DNA of 55,177 nt from assembly GCA_001769385.1 (NCBI GenBank), contig MEPB01000058.1, positions 77,166 through 132,342 of the forward strand, written 5' to 3'. Numbering within the stretch: position 1 is the first letter of the stretch; every line of letters starts with the position of its first letter. A program made the position numbers and the translations under genes. Below the pieces are notes generated by a model. That model searched no databases. It was not told the DNA's origin and saw nothing but the letters and a program-made list of their open reading frames with translations. The DNA is from Bacteroidetes bacterium RIFCSPLOWO2_12_FULL_35_15 (GTDB lineage Bacteria > Bacteroidota > Bacteroidia > 2-12-FULL-35-15). Below, one piece after another: positions 42,525 to 52,363 of this stretch.

Positions 42525-44210
42525 TTAATAAATAACTACTTTCTGCACATCCGATTTCTTGTTTTTCGAGATGATACTCACAAAATAAATTCCTTTTCCG
42601 AATGAACTAATATCAATATGACTATGTTGAATTCCTTTTGTACTTGAATCACCAGGTATGCGTTTTATTTCTTGTCCCAATACATTTACAATACTTATCT
42701 CAACCGATTCATTAGTTTTATATACAATGTTGAGTAGGTTAGTTGCAGGGTTCGGATAAATACTTGTTATTTCAAAACTCTCATTTTCATTGTATTCATC
42801 TACAGAATTTGCGTTACAATAATTTTGAATAGCTTTTACAGAGTTGAATAAATTTAATCGGCCACCCGTAACTGTTAATCCTCCGCTTAAAGCAGAAATT
42901 ACATCTACCGTACCAAGTAATGAATCCTTCAGCAACAATGCAATGCCGGCAGGGTCTGCTTTGTAATCAGCAATAAATTTTGCACATGGAACCGAATACA
43001 TTAAAGCAATTGCACCTGCTACATGAGGTGTTGCCATTGATGTTCCGGAAATAGAAGAGTAGGTATTCGATGGATAAGTAGAATTAACAGTTGTGCCCGG
43101 AGCGCCTAAATCTATAGTTGTAGTTCCATACCCACAACTATTGTTTTTGGCATCTGTTCTCGTGGTATTAGTAACGGTAACCAGCCAATCGCTTGAACAA
43201 GCTGTTGGAATATCTCCCTGAACATCTACATTGTAATTGGCATTCGCAGTTGCTCCGGCACTTAAGATGCCTACAGAGCCCAGCGAATCATACATGGCAC
43301 ACCAAAGCGGGTAAGAGGAAGGCATTGCCAGATCTACCCCAAAAGATGAATTTGTAGAAACAATAAATGATCCTTTTGTGCCATTGGTTTGATTGTACAA
43401 TTTGCGTTGTTCCATTACATAGGCATAAGATGCAACAACATTTGCTTCGAACGAGCTTCCTGAGCCTCCTCCATAAGAAATGGGCAAAACTTTTACATTC
43501 CAGTTTACTCCGGTAACACCAATACCGTTGTTCCCTTTTGCCCCCACAGTACCTGATACATGGGTTCCATGACTTTGTGCAGAAAAATTATCAGTGGCTG
43601 TCTGTCCGTTCCATCCATCGTAATCATCCATAAAACCATTTCCATCTTCATCAATTCCATTGTTGGGGATCTCCCCATAGTTTTTCCAGAAATTCAGATC
43701 TTCCTGGGTGAGATCGAAACCTCCGTCAATAACTGCTACAACAATAGTATCACCTTGTGCTGTCAATCCTCCGGTAGTAATATCCCATGCTTCCGGAGCA
43801 TCAATGTCGGCATCAGCAACACCACCGCTTTGTCCTGTATTATTCATGTCCCACATGCTGCCAAATAAAGCATCGTTCGGGATAGTTGCCCGTTCCTGAA
43901 ATGTGTGGTTAAATTGTGCAATTTTTACATGGGGATTTGTTTTAACAGCTTGAAGGATCTGTTCCTGATTTATAATGGAAGCATTAAAATCAAACAAATA
44001 AATATGCATAGCTTGAGAAAGGATCCGTTCCATTTTCAAATCGGTTTTTGCTCCATTTAAAAATTCCAGATCCTTTTGAATTTGTTCGATGGAATTGTCA
44101 GCATCTAACATAATCAATAAATTGCCGGGAACAATATTGGTTTCCTGGGCAAAAAGGAAGGTGTTCGAACTTAGTACTATGGAAAGAAGGATCGTAAAAA
44201 TGTTTTTCAT
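42525..44210 (-). CDS. Subtilisin-like (S8) serine protease with T9SS sorting domain
   Basis: A secreted protease of 561 residues from the ATG at 44210, where the signal peptide MKNIFTILLSIVLSSNTFLF begins. An in-frame ATG at 44276 would add a 22-residue leader. After a prodomain-like region (to about residue 120) comes the peptidase S8 domain with the full triad: D162 (VAVIDGGFDLTQEDL), H214 (SHGTHVSGTVGAKGN) and S391 (GTSMATPHVAGAIAL). EDGNGFMDDYDGWNG resembles a calcium loop. The last 75 or so residues (SIYPNPATNLLNIVY...GKGIYFVSI) form the T9SS type A sorting domain. It probably degrades proteins outside the cell. Confidence 0.93.
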   Translation of the reverse strand: MKNIFTILLSIVLSSNTFLFAQETNIVPGNLLIMLDADNSIEQIQKDLEFLNGAKTDLKMERILSQAMHIYLFDFNASIINQEQILQAVKTNPHVKIAQFNHTFQERATIPNDALFGSMWDMNNTGQSGGVADADIDAPEAWDITTGGLTAQGDTIVVAVIDGGFDLTQEDLNFWKNYGEIPNNGIDEDGNGFMDDYDGWNGQTATDNFSAQSHGTHVSGTVGAKGNNGIGVTGVNWNVKVLPISYGGGSGSSFEANVVASYAYVMEQRKLYNQTNGTKGSFIVSTNSSFGVDLAMPSSYPLWCAMYDSLGSVGILSAGATANANYNVDVQGDIPTACSSDWLVTVTNTTRTDAKNNSCGYGTTTIDLGAPGTTVNSTYPSNTYSSISGTSMATPHVAGAIALMYSVPCAKFIADYKADPAGIALLLKDSLLGTVDVISALSGGLTVTGGRLNLFNSVKAIQNYCNANSVDEYNENESFEITSIYPNPATNLLNIVYKTNESVEISIVNVLGQEIKRIPGDSSTKGIQHSHIDISSFGKGIYFVSIISKNKKSDVQKVVIY

Positions 44211-44266
44211 TATTGTTTGAGTCTGTTGTAAATAGAATATTAATTTGTAGATATGCTTTCCCTCGT

Positions 44267-44321
44267 TTCTCGACAAACTCGAAAGGACTTCGCGCGATAG
44301 TCAATTCGAGTTTGTCGAGAA
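44267..44321. repeat. Perfect 17-base inverted repeat
   Basis: TTCTCGACAAACTCGAA (44267-44283) and its exact complement at 44305-44321, with a 21-base spacer. It resembles the TTTGTCGA core of the repeat at 174-209. It lies upstream of the subtilisin gene and upstream of the divergent helicase gene, so it could be read as an operator, but it looks like a dispersed repeat. Confidence 0.7.
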
Positions 44322-44422
44322 TAATTGGGCGGATATCAAATTATGTTGAAAATAAATTCTTTATAATCGCTTATACAATAATACTCAATAAATGAGTAAT
44401 TTGCAAGACTATTCATCCTAAA

Positions 44423-47400
44423 ATGTCGGACAAAAATTTTACTATTTATAAATCTTCAGCGGGTTCCGGTAAAACGTTCACGCTCGTAAAAGAGTATTTG
44501 GCATTGGCATTGAGTGATGAGGAAAATCCCCCCAGATCATACCGGCATATTTTAGCGATCACCTTTACCAATAAAGCTGCGGCTGAAATGAAGGAACGCA
44601 TCATCAAAGCATTGAAAGAACTTTCTCAGGAAGATTATACAAAACTATCAGGTGGAACAAAAACGCTTTTAAGTGAATTAAAAAAACATATAAAGCTAAA
44701 TTCGAAAAAGCAATTAGAGGATGTTATCATTCGGAAAAGAGCCAATAACGTGTTGAGCGCTGTGTTACACAATTACTCTGATTTTGCGATTGGAACCATA
44801 GATAGCTTTGTACATAAGATAGTTCGCACTTTTGCATTCGATCTGAAGATCCCTATGGCATTTGATCTGGAAATGGATGCGGATAAACTTTTGACGCAAG
44901 CCATTGATATGCTGATCGCACAAATAGGAACAGACGAAAAGCTAACAAAAGCATTAGTTGAATTTACCGAAAGTAAAACCGATGATGAAAAGAGCTGGCA
45001 CATTGAAAATGACTTGTTATATTTTGCTAAAAATTTATTGTCGGAGGAAGGATCTATACATATAGATAAATTACGTGAATTGAGTGTTGATGATTTTTTT
45101 TCAATTAAAGATACACTGCAAAAAGAAATAAAGTTATTTGAAAATAATATTATAAAGGAGGCTGAAATTGCTTCTCAGGAAATAAAAAAAGGTGGATTAA
45201 CGAATAAAGATTTCTATCAGGGCGATAAAGGGATTGGTGGCTATTTTGAAAAATTGGCAAAGGGGAATATTAAATCCATTTCTCCAAACTCTTATGTTCA
45301 GGCAACTATAGGAGAAGATAAATGGTATTCCGGAAAAATAACGGAGCAGGCCAAATCAGATATCGATACCTTGAAATCCCAATTGTTGGATTCTTTCAAT
45401 AGCATTCAAATATTAAAAGAAGAAGGATATTCGGATTATATATTATTTGCCCTTATCAATAAAACAATTTATTCTTTAGCGGTATTAAATGAAATCGAAA
45501 AATTGTTGAACGAATACAAAGCACAAAATAATATTTTGCATATCTCTGAATTCAATAAGATGATCGCAAAGATTGTGTTAAATGAACCTATTCCTTTTAT
45601 TTATGAGCGTTTGGGAGAAAAGTATAATAATTATCTGATTGATGAATTTCAGGATACTTCTGTTTTACAATTTCAAAATTTATTGCCTCTGATCGATAAT
45701 TCCTTAGCAGCAGGTCATTTTACGATGCTTGTGGGAGACGGAAAACAATCTATTTACCGATGGCGCGGAGGTGAAGTGGAGCAATTTGCAAGTCTGCCCA
45801 ATGTTTTTGCACATCATGATAACCCTCTGGTCCTTGAGCGTGAAGAAGCATTGATAAGAAATTACAATCCACAAGTTCTTGATAAAAATTATCGGAGTAA
45901 ACGGGAAATAATAGAATTCAATAATGCAATTTTCAGAACACTTGCAAATAAGTTAAACCCAAAATACCAGCGTATTTATGCGAGTCTGGAACAAGGCTTT
46001 AATCCCGACAATATTGGTGGATACGTACAAGTAGAATTTTTGGCAGCTGAAAAAGAGGAAGCCCGCGAACAACATTTAGAAAGAACTTTTCAAATCGTTC
46101 AGGACCTGGTTAATAAAAATTATCAGTTAAAAGATATTGCTGTTCTGGTGCGTAAAAATACGGATGGACAGGATGTGGCAAATTATTTATCTCAAAACGG
46201 AATTGCTGTTATTTCTTCTGATTCTTTATTGTTAAGCAATTCAGCCGAAATAAATTTTATTCATTCAGTACTAAAATATTTGAATGATACAAAGGATCAG
46301 ATTATTCATGCCGAATTATTAGCTTATTTTGTTGCTTCTAAAAAATTGTTGGATTCAAATATGAATCACTATTTGTTGGATCAGGTTCAAAGAGATTTTT
46401 CTTCGGTCATTAAAAAAGTTGCAGCCGGATTTAATGCTAATGCGCTCCAGAAAATGGCCTTGTATGAGCTATGCGAAGAGTTGATTCGTTTGTTTAAATT
46501 GAATGCAAAACCTTCTGCATACATTCAATTTTATTTAGATGAAGTATTGAACTTCACATTAAAACAAAATAATAATCTGAATGATTTTATCGAATACTGG
46601 GAAGATAAAAAAGAGAAAGCATCCCTGATCGTTCCACAGGGAATGAATGCTGTAACCATCATGACTATCCATCGTGCAAAAGGTTTGGAATTTCCAGCTG
46701 TTATATTACCATTCTCAAATGGAAGAGTTGAAAAAGGGAAAAAACATTTATGGGTGGATATTGAAAATGCAAAAATTCCTCAACTGCTATCAGCATTAGT
46801 CCCTGCTTCTGAAGAGCTGAACGAAACACCTTATGGGGATTTGTATGAGGAAGAGAAAAATAAATCCTTATTGGATAATTTAAATGTATTGTATGTTGCA
46901 CTTACCCGACCGGAAGAGTCTTTGTATGTGCTCACGGGGAAACCTTCGAAAACACCCGCGAATTTAACCACAGTTACAGATATGTTTGCTTATTATTATC
47001 AATCTGTTGGTGAATGGCAAGAATCAAAAACGGTTTATTCATTTGGAATCGAAAATGATCATGTTCTACGTGTTCAGGCGCATGAACATGCCAATTTTGA
47101 ACTGGACACATTTGCCTCCAATCAATGGCGCGAAACAATCAAAATGCGATCGGCTGCTCCAAGTATCTGGAACCTGGAAGCGATAGAAAGAAAAAAAGAT
47201 TATGGTGTAATGGTGCATACGGCATTAGCGAAAATAAAAACAAGTGACGATCTGGAAGCTTCCTTAAATTCAATGATGTCAGAAGGGTTGATAAATGCTG
47301 ATGAAAAAGAAAAATTATTTATTACGCTTTCGCGAATCATAGAACTTCCGCAATTGAATGTTTATTTCAAGCAAGGTTTGAATATAAAAAATGAAGCAGA

Positions 47401-47611
47401 AATAATTACAATAACCGGTAAGTCATTCCGTCCTGACCGGGTGATACTACATGGAAATTCAGCTGTAATTATAGATTATAAAACAGGAGAAGAAAAAGCG
47501 ACTCATAAAAAACAGATCCTCGAATATGCTGATTTGTTAGTAGAGATGGGTTATTCAGTTGCCGAAAAATTGTTGGTGTACATTGAAGAAGAGAAAGTGG
47601 TTTCTTGCTAA
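44423..47611 (+). CDS. RecB/AddA-type UvrD helicase-nuclease
   Basis: A protein of 1062 residues. The UvrD/RecB helicase motifs are in order: motif I SSAGSGKT (residues 11-18), ILAITFTNKAAAEMKERI, motif II LIDEFQDTSVLQF, GDGKQSIYRWRGGE, then MTIHRAKGLEFPAVILP and VLYVALTRPEESLYVL. At the C-terminus a PD-(D/E)XK nuclease domain shows FRPDRVILHGNSAVIIDYKT and QILEYADLL. The likely role is processing of double-strand breaks before RecA loading, as in AddAB/RecBCD. No AddB/RecC-like partner is adjacent. In many Bacteroidota the AddB-like gene is near, so it may be elsewhere or this protein may work alone. Confidence 0.9.
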   Translation: MSDKNFTIYKSSAGSGKTFTLVKEYLALALSDEENPPRSYRHILAITFTNKAAAEMKERIIKALKELSQEDYTKLSGGTKTLLSELKKHIKLNSKKQLEDVIIRKRANNVLSAVLHNYSDFAIGTIDSFVHKIVRTFAFDLKIPMAFDLEMDADKLLTQAIDMLIAQIGTDEKLTKALVEFTESKTDDEKSWHIENDLLYFAKNLLSEEGSIHIDKLRELSVDDFFSIKDTLQKEIKLFENNIIKEAEIASQEIKKGGLTNKDFYQGDKGIGGYFEKLAKGNIKSISPNSYVQATIGEDKWYSGKITEQAKSDIDTLKSQLLDSFNSIQILKEEGYSDYILFALINKTIYSLAVLNEIEKLLNEYKAQNNILHISEFNKMIAKIVLNEPIPFIYERLGEKYNNYLIDEFQDTSVLQFQNLLPLIDNSLAAGHFTMLVGDGKQSIYRWRGGEVEQFASLPNVFAHHDNPLVLEREEALIRNYNPQVLDKNYRSKREIIEFNNAIFRTLANKLNPKYQRIYASLEQGFNPDNIGGYVQVEFLAAEKEEAREQHLERTFQIVQDLVNKNYQLKDIAVLVRKNTDGQDVANYLSQNGIAVISSDSLLLSNSAEINFIHSVLKYLNDTKDQIIHAELLAYFVASKKLLDSNMNHYLLDQVQRDFSSVIKKVAAGFNANALQKMALYELCEELIRLFKLNAKPSAYIQFYLDEVLNFTLKQNNNLNDFIEYWEDKKEKASLIVPQGMNAVTIMTIHRAKGLEFPAVILPFSNGRVEKGKKHLWVDIENAKIPQLLSALVPASEELNETPYGDLYEEEKNKSLLDNLNVLYVALTRPEESLYVLTGKPSKTPANLTTVTDMFAYYYQSVGEWQESKTVYSFGIENDHVLRVQAHEHANFELDTFASNQWRETIKMRSAAPSIWNLEAIERKKDYGVMVHTALAKIKTSDDLEASLNSMMSEGLINADEKEKLFITLSRIIELPQLNVYFKQGLNIKNEAEIITITGKSFRPDRVILHGNSAVIIDYKTGEEKATHKKQILEYADLLVEMGYSVAEKLLVYIEEEKVVSC

Positions 47612-47670
47612 AACTTTAATCATTTCAACTTCTTGGTTATCTATAATCTAAATATTAAAAAAAACATGCA

Positions 47671-47711
47671 GCAAAGGCGCTAAGAAATATTAATAAACTT
47701 TGCGCCTTTGC
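47671..47711. repeat. Inverted repeat GCAAAGGCGC / GCGCCTTTGC
   Basis: A perfect ten-base inverted repeat with a 21-base AT-rich spacer between two convergent genes, followed by GTCTTCGCGGTAAAAAAAA. The wording (TTTGCGTCTTCGCGGT) recurs in Bacteroidota genomes as a dispersed repeat. A degenerate relative is inside the batE leader at 33999-34027. It could also act as a terminator. Confidence 0.55.
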
Positions 47712-47753
47712 GTCTTCGCGGTAAAAAAAAAATCATGCAATTGAATGGAACAA

Positions 47754-48572
47754 TTATTTTTTCTTATTCTTATCCTGAAAATCAAGTGATTTAATCCCGA
47801 TAGCTTTTAAAAACTTTTTGATATTTATTTTTAGAGTTTCTTTTACTTCGGTAATAGCAGTTTTTGTAATGCTTTCATCAGGCCTTGATTTAAATCGGGA
47901 ATCACGATACACAAAATCTTTTCCTGCAGGTGTATAATAGTAACAATAAAATGATTTTCGGCTTTCTCCTTCCGGAATATTTATTTTCGAATATCCATGA
48001 TAGGATGTTTCATCAGTAACCATGATGGCTGCTCTGTTAAAGTTTGGAAGCACTGATGAAACACAGTTTTTTACATCCTTATCCCAAAACTCCAATGCGC
48101 CACCGTATTCATCTTTCCAGTTTTTGTTTAAATAAATAAGTAAATTAATTCTCCGATGCAGCTGAGCCGCAGGATTCATATTAATATCCACATGCACATC
48201 CACAAAACTACCTTGTCCTCCCTGGTGAACGCCCGAACCTAACGAATCGTAGGTGGAGCGCAAATCTGCAATGCCGGTTATTTTGCTTATCCATTCATAC
48301 ATTTCGGGAGTATTCAAAAAGTCACGCACTTCACTGAATTGAGGATGAAAATTCTCAAAATGATATTCTTCTGATTTATATTCATTAATACTTTTACGTT
48401 TTACATTCAACTTTTCCAGTTTAGGGAAGTTTTCGTAAAGTTTATTCGCAACATCATCCAATAAAAAATTATCTAAAGCTATATGTTTACAGGGTTCTGC
48501 GCTTTCAAATTGCTTACGTAACTCATTAATTTTTTCTTCGCTTAAGTAATCCGGATTTAATAAATTTTTCAT
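47754..48572 (-). CDS. 2-oxoglutarate/Fe(II)-dependent oxygenase
   Basis: A protein of 272 residues from the ATG at 48572. A GTC-rich reading from 48593 would overlap a promoter-like element, so the shorter start is preferred. The iron ligands are H127 and D129 (VDVHVDINMNP) and H192 (SYHGYSKINIPEG), with the 2-oxoglutarate-binding arginine in SRKSFYCYYYTPAG. This is the 2OG-Fe(II) oxygenase superfamily, prolyl 4-hydroxylase-like branch. The substrate is unknown. It stands alone, convergent with the helicase gene. Confidence 0.85.
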   Translation of the reverse strand: MKNLLNPDYLSEEKINELRKQFESAEPCKHIALDNFLLDDVANKLYENFPKLEKLNVKRKSINEYKSEEYHFENFHPQFSEVRDFLNTPEMYEWISKITGIADLRSTYDSLGSGVHQGGQGSFVDVHVDINMNPAAQLHRRINLLIYLNKNWKDEYGGALEFWDKDVKNCVSSVLPNFNRAAIMVTDETSYHGYSKINIPEGESRKSFYCYYYTPAGKDFVYRDSRFKSRPDESITKTAITEVKETLKINIKKFLKAIGIKSLDFQDKNKKK

Positions 48573-48590
48573 TTTGTGTAATTTGTCATA

Positions 48591-48598
48591 CAAAAATA
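48591..48598 (-). promoter_or_regulatory. Candidate -7 element for the oxygenase gene
   Basis: TATTTTTG on the minus strand matches TAnnTTTG and lies 18 bases upstream of the ATG at 48572. Confidence 0.35.
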
Positions 48599-48862
48599 GC
48601 GAAATGTTGCGTATTGCAGCTTTAATGTTTTTTTATGTTCATTCTGTTGAAACGAAGAATCTCAACCTCGTTTTGACTCAGTTTAAATAGATGCTTCAAC
48701 CGTACAGCAGGACAAAAAAATCTTATTACCATTCAAAAACAGTTTGACATTTGAATGTATGAGAAATCTTATGTTCTATGGGGTGTCAGTTCTGAGGGGG
48801 TAATTTTATAGAAAAAAAGCAATATAAAAATGACGATAATTTTGATGCTTGCAGGATCATGT

Positions 48863-48898
48863 CCCCCTTTGTCCGAAGGACTCCTTTGGAGAAGGGGG
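48863..48898. repeat. Palindromic repeat CCCCCTT / AAGGGGG
   Basis: Arms at 48863-48869 and 48892-48898, with an inner GTCCGAAGGAC and TCCTTTGGA. It is one of several palindromes filling the 634-base non-coding stretch 48573-49206. Confidence 0.6.
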
Positions 48899-48933
48899 CA
48901 GGTGGTAATAATTTTAATTCATAGAGATTATAA

Positions 48934-48987
48934 AACACGTCAACGGTATAACCTTCCTTTTTCAGGAAGGTATATCGAAAACGTGTT
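48934..48987. repeat. Nested palindromic repeat
   Basis: Outer arms AACACGT (48934-48940) and ACGTGTT (48981-48987) and an inner stem ACCTTCC (48951-48957) / GGAAGGT (48965-48971). It is followed by repeat-like sequence to about 49060 (GATACCCTCCCGGAG, GTCGAAGGAGTCGCACTCGA). No gene is visible in 48573-49206. Confidence 0.6.
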
Positions 48988-49172
48988 GAAACTTCTCTCT
49001 CCCTAATTTCGATACCCTCCCGGAGTTGATCCCGAGCAAAGTCGAAGGAGTCGCACTCGATGACCACACGCTTTTATTCTACCCTGTTTTTATCTGAATA
49101 AAATTTAGTCCACTATTAATAATTTTTAACTCTTTTATTTTTAACCACTAATTTTTGAAAGTCCTTTTAGTT

Positions 49173-49180
49173 TATATTTG
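49173..49180 (+). promoter_or_regulatory. Candidate -7 promoter element for the YfhO-like gene
   Basis: TATATTTG fits TAnnTTTG, with TTTTTG 16 bases upstream, slightly closer than the usual spacing. The predicted transcript would begin just before the ATG at 49207, which supports that start. Confidence 0.5.
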
Positions 49181-49206
49181 TGCTTATTCAATTCAAAAAA
49201 AACTGT

Positions 49207-51723
49207 ATGAAAGATTTTAATTTCAAAACACTTATTCCGATTTTAGCTGCAATCGCAATTTTTCTTGTTTTAACATTCGGATATTTTACTCCATTGTTAA
49301 AGGGGAAAGTGATAACTCAGAGTGACATGACGCTTCATTCCGGGATGGCAAAAGAGATTAGTGATTTTCGGGATCAATATCATGAAGAGCCATTATGGAC
49401 CAACTCCATGTTCGGTGGTATGCCTGCTTACCAGATCTCCATCCATTATCCGGCCAATTTAACAGTCCCTTTGTTTTACGCATTCATGTTATGGTTGCCA
49501 ACTCCGGCAAATATGGTATTTACATATATGCTTGGTTTTTTTATTTTGTTGTTGGTTCTCAAAGTTGATAAATGGCTGAGTATTGTCGGAGCCATTGCTT
49601 TTGGATTTTCTGCATTTTTCTTTCTTATTATAAATGCCGGACATAATACCCAGGCAATTGCAATTGGATTCATGGCCCCTGTTTTTGCCGGTGTCATATT
49701 AATTTGTCGTGGGAAATATTTACTGGGTACTGCATTAACAGCATTATTTATGTCATTGGAATTGCTGAGTAACCATGTTCAAATTACTTATTATTTAGTT
49801 CTGTTTTTGACTGTTTATGTGATTTTCGAATGGGTTTCGTATTTAAAGGAAAAAAATTATTCTGCAATTTTAAAAACATTAACCTCATTTATTATTGCTG
49901 CTGTTTTAGCTGTCGGATGTAATGTTACAAATCTGTGGAATACCTACGATTATGCTAAATCTACTATTCGTGGACCATCTGAATTAACTTCAGATAAGGA
50001 AAATAAAACATCCGGTTTGGATAAAGATTATGCAACTCAATGGAGTTTGGGCAAAGCAGAAACAATGACCTTGATGATCCCTGGTTTTAAAGGTCGTTCT
50101 TCGAGCATTAATATTTCAGAAAATAAAAGCGCATTAAAAAATGTAGATCCTCAAATGCGTGAAGGAGTTGGAAGTATGAATCAATATTGGGGAGATCAAC
50201 CATTTACCGATGCCCCATATTCCGGGGCAATCATTGTGTTTTTATTTGTTCTTGGTTTATTTATAATTCCGGGTCGTTTTAAATGGATGTTACTGACAGT
50301 TTCTATCCTCTCGGTATTTTTATCCTGGGGTAAAAATTTTATGTGGCTCACCGATATTTTCTTAGATCATTTCCCCGGATATAATAAATTCAGAGCTGTA
50401 TCCATGATCCTGGTACTTGCTGAGTTTGCGATCCCTGTTCTAGCAATACTTGCGGTTGACAAGTTTTTGAAGGAGCCGGATTTTTTTAAGAAAAAGATTA
50501 AACTTGCATTTACAAATAAAGAAATAACTGTTCAAAATGCTTTTTTTATATCCTTTGGTTTAACAGGAGGAGTATCGTTATTGTACTTCATAATGCCGGC
50601 TTTAACTGATTTCTCTTCTGTTAACGATGACAGGATATATGAATATTTTTCAAAAAGTAATGGAAATGATGTAGCACAAAAGTTTATTGATAATTTAGAA
50701 ACGGCACGTATTGCGATCTTTAGAAGAGAAGCCATTCGTAGTTTCTTTTTTATTACAATTGCAGCAGGAGCTATCTGGTTGTATTTAAAATCGAAAATAA
50801 ATAAAACTATTCTACTTTCTTTACTTGGCGTTTTTATCTTGATCGATCTTGCTTTAGTTGATAAAAGTTATTTGAATGAAAAAGACTTTACAAGTAAACA
50901 AGAAGCAAAAAATCCTTTTCCAAAAACAGCGGCTGATGAAGCCATTTTGGAAGATACAGATCCTGATTTCCGGGTTTTAAATATAGCAGTAAATACATTT
51001 AATGAAACCAGCACATCGTATTATCATAAATCATTGGGAGGTTACCATGCTGCGAAATTAAGGCGCTACCAGGATCTGGTGGATGCACATATTCAAAACA
51101 GTATTCAAAATATCAATAACACTTTAAAATCGAGTCCAACAGATTCATCTATCCGTGCAACGTTTGCTCAACAGGGTGTTTTAAATATGTTGAACACAAA
51201 ATATATTATTTATAATCCGGATGCGGCTCCATTGCAAAATCGGTATGCATTAGGTAATGCCTGGTTTGTACAGGATATCAAAATGGTAAAAAATGCGGAT
51301 GAAGAAATAAAAATGGTGGGAGAAATAAATCCGGCAACTACTATTATTGTTGATGAGCGTTATAAGAAGGAGCTGGAGGGTTTTACCCCAAAAGTAGATG
51401 CAAGTGCAAAAATTAAACTGACAAATTATAAAGCGAATGATTTAAAATATGAATCGAATACAGCTTCTGAGCAATTGGCTGTATTCTCTGAAATATATTA
51501 CAAAGCAGGTTGGAACGCATACATTGATGGAGAATTAAAACCCCATTTTGCAGCTGATTATGTATTGCGTGCGATGAGAATCCCTGCAGGAAAGCATATT
51601 ATTGAATTCAAATTTGAGCCTGCAAAATATTATACCGGAGAAAAAATATCTTTAGCATCTTGTTTATTATTATTTGTATTTGTTGGAGGAGCCTTGTTTA
51701 TGACCTGGAAGAAGAAGGAATAA
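49207..51723 (+). CDS. YfhO-like multispanning membrane protein
   Basis: A protein of 838 residues with about 12-14 membrane helices in residues 1-560, one near the C-terminus, and a large extracytoplasmic region between. The first loop (GKVITQSDMTLHSGMAKEIS... WTNSMFGGMPAYQIS) and the C-terminal beta-rich part (FSEIYYKAGWNAYIDGELKP, VLRAMRIPAGKHIIEFKFEP) match the YfhO family, GT-C-like proteins linked in Bacillus to glycosylation of lipoteichoic acid. In Bacteroidota it may glycosylate a cell-envelope component. The start at 49207 fits the promoter element just upstream. An in-frame start at 49180 is a GTG inside that element. This is the last ordinary chromosomal gene before the island. 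Confidence 0.8.
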   Translation: MKDFNFKTLIPILAAIAIFLVLTFGYFTPLLKGKVITQSDMTLHSGMAKEISDFRDQYHEEPLWTNSMFGGMPAYQISIHYPANLTVPLFYAFMLWLPTPANMVFTYMLGFFILLLVLKVDKWLSIVGAIAFGFSAFFFLIINAGHNTQAIAIGFMAPVFAGVILICRGKYLLGTALTALFMSLELLSNHVQITYYLVLFLTVYVIFEWVSYLKEKNYSAILKTLTSFIIAAVLAVGCNVTNLWNTYDYAKSTIRGPSELTSDKENKTSGLDKDYATQWSLGKAETMTLMIPGFKGRSSSINISENKSALKNVDPQMREGVGSMNQYWGDQPFTDAPYSGAIIVFLFVLGLFIIPGRFKWMLLTVSILSVFLSWGKNFMWLTDIFLDHFPGYNKFRAVSMILVLAEFAIPVLAILAVDKFLKEPDFFKKKIKLAFTNKEITVQNAFFISFGLTGGVSLLYFIMPALTDFSSVNDDRIYEYFSKSNGNDVAQKFIDNLETARIAIFRREAIRSFFFITIAAGAIWLYLKSKINKTILLSLLGVFILIDLALVDKSYLNEKDFTSKQEAKNPFPKTAADEAILEDTDPDFRVLNIAVNTFNETSTSYYHKSLGGYHAAKLRRYQDLVDAHIQNSIQNINNTLKSSPTDSSIRATFAQQGVLNMLNTKYIIYNPDAAPLQNRYALGNAWFVQDIKMVKNADEEIKMVGEINPATTIIVDERYKKELEGFTPKVDASAKIKLTNYKANDLKYESNTASEQLAVFSEIYYKAGWNAYIDGELKPHFAADYVLRAMRIPAGKHIIEFKFEPAKYYTGEKISLASCLLLFVFVGGALFMTWKKKE

Positions 51724-51949
51724 AAAATACAATTCGTTCGAAAAAGGGGTTTCTCAAATTAAAATTTTCGTGTCTTTCGGTTGAGTCTGCTCTGAGCAGG
51801 ATCAGTTTGTGTATTTTTATTTTTTTGAAAAATGATTCGAAAATGTGTGAGAAGGCTTTGATATTAAGAAGTTTTCGATTGCTCCTCCACTTATCCGCCA
51901 AAATAGTGACAATTCATCACGGTTGGCAAACAAGTCTTTCGTCTTTTTC

Positions 51950-52302
51950 TTACTTGCTGCTTTTCTTCTTAGGTGGATTTAATTTTATCTTTTCTTTTTG
52001 CTCAATTGTTTTAATACTACTTTCGGCAGGCAAATTTTCTGGCATTGTTCCGCCTATTTCTTCAATAGTTTGGCGCACTTTTTTCCCAATTTCGTAATGT
52101 GTTTTATTGGCATTTGAACAAATCAGAGAAGTTGACCCAAGTAAAAAAGTGGTGGCTCAAATGACAAGCTACAAATGATACCAACTCGTTGGCTTCAACG
52201 AGATGGTTTTCTATAAGCTGCTCACTGTTTTTACACGCTTCTTTTGCTTATGACGGTAAGAAAATTTCTAAAATCAGTATATTCTATTGCTTTAGCAAGT
52301 TT
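51950..52302 (-). pseudogene. dinD-like gene remnant, frameshifted and internally deleted
   Basis: On the minus strand three pieces of DinD (DNA-damage-inducible protein D) can be read in different frames. 52302-52246 reads KLAKAIEYTDFRNFLTVI. 52244-52179 reads KEACKNSEQLIENHLVEANE, continuing LV. 52120-51950 reads CSNANKTHYEIGKKVRQTIE, continuing EIGGTMPENLP to a lysine-rich end and stop. A normal DinD has roughly 280 residues, so most of the middle is missing, with at least two frame changes. It is a decayed gene at the edge of the island. The overlapping plus-strand open frame there is not a gene. Confidence 0.8.
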
Positions 52303-52363
52303 TCTTTATTTCAGTAACTTATAAATTTCAGGTCGGGTAACCCAAAAACTTTAGCTTAATTCA

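Noticed and set aside
51660-52097. Plus-strand open frame of 145 residues after the YfhO-like gene
   Set aside because: It overlaps the end of the YfhO-like gene in another frame, its product has no recognisable domain, and the opposite strand carries the DinD remnant that explains the openness.
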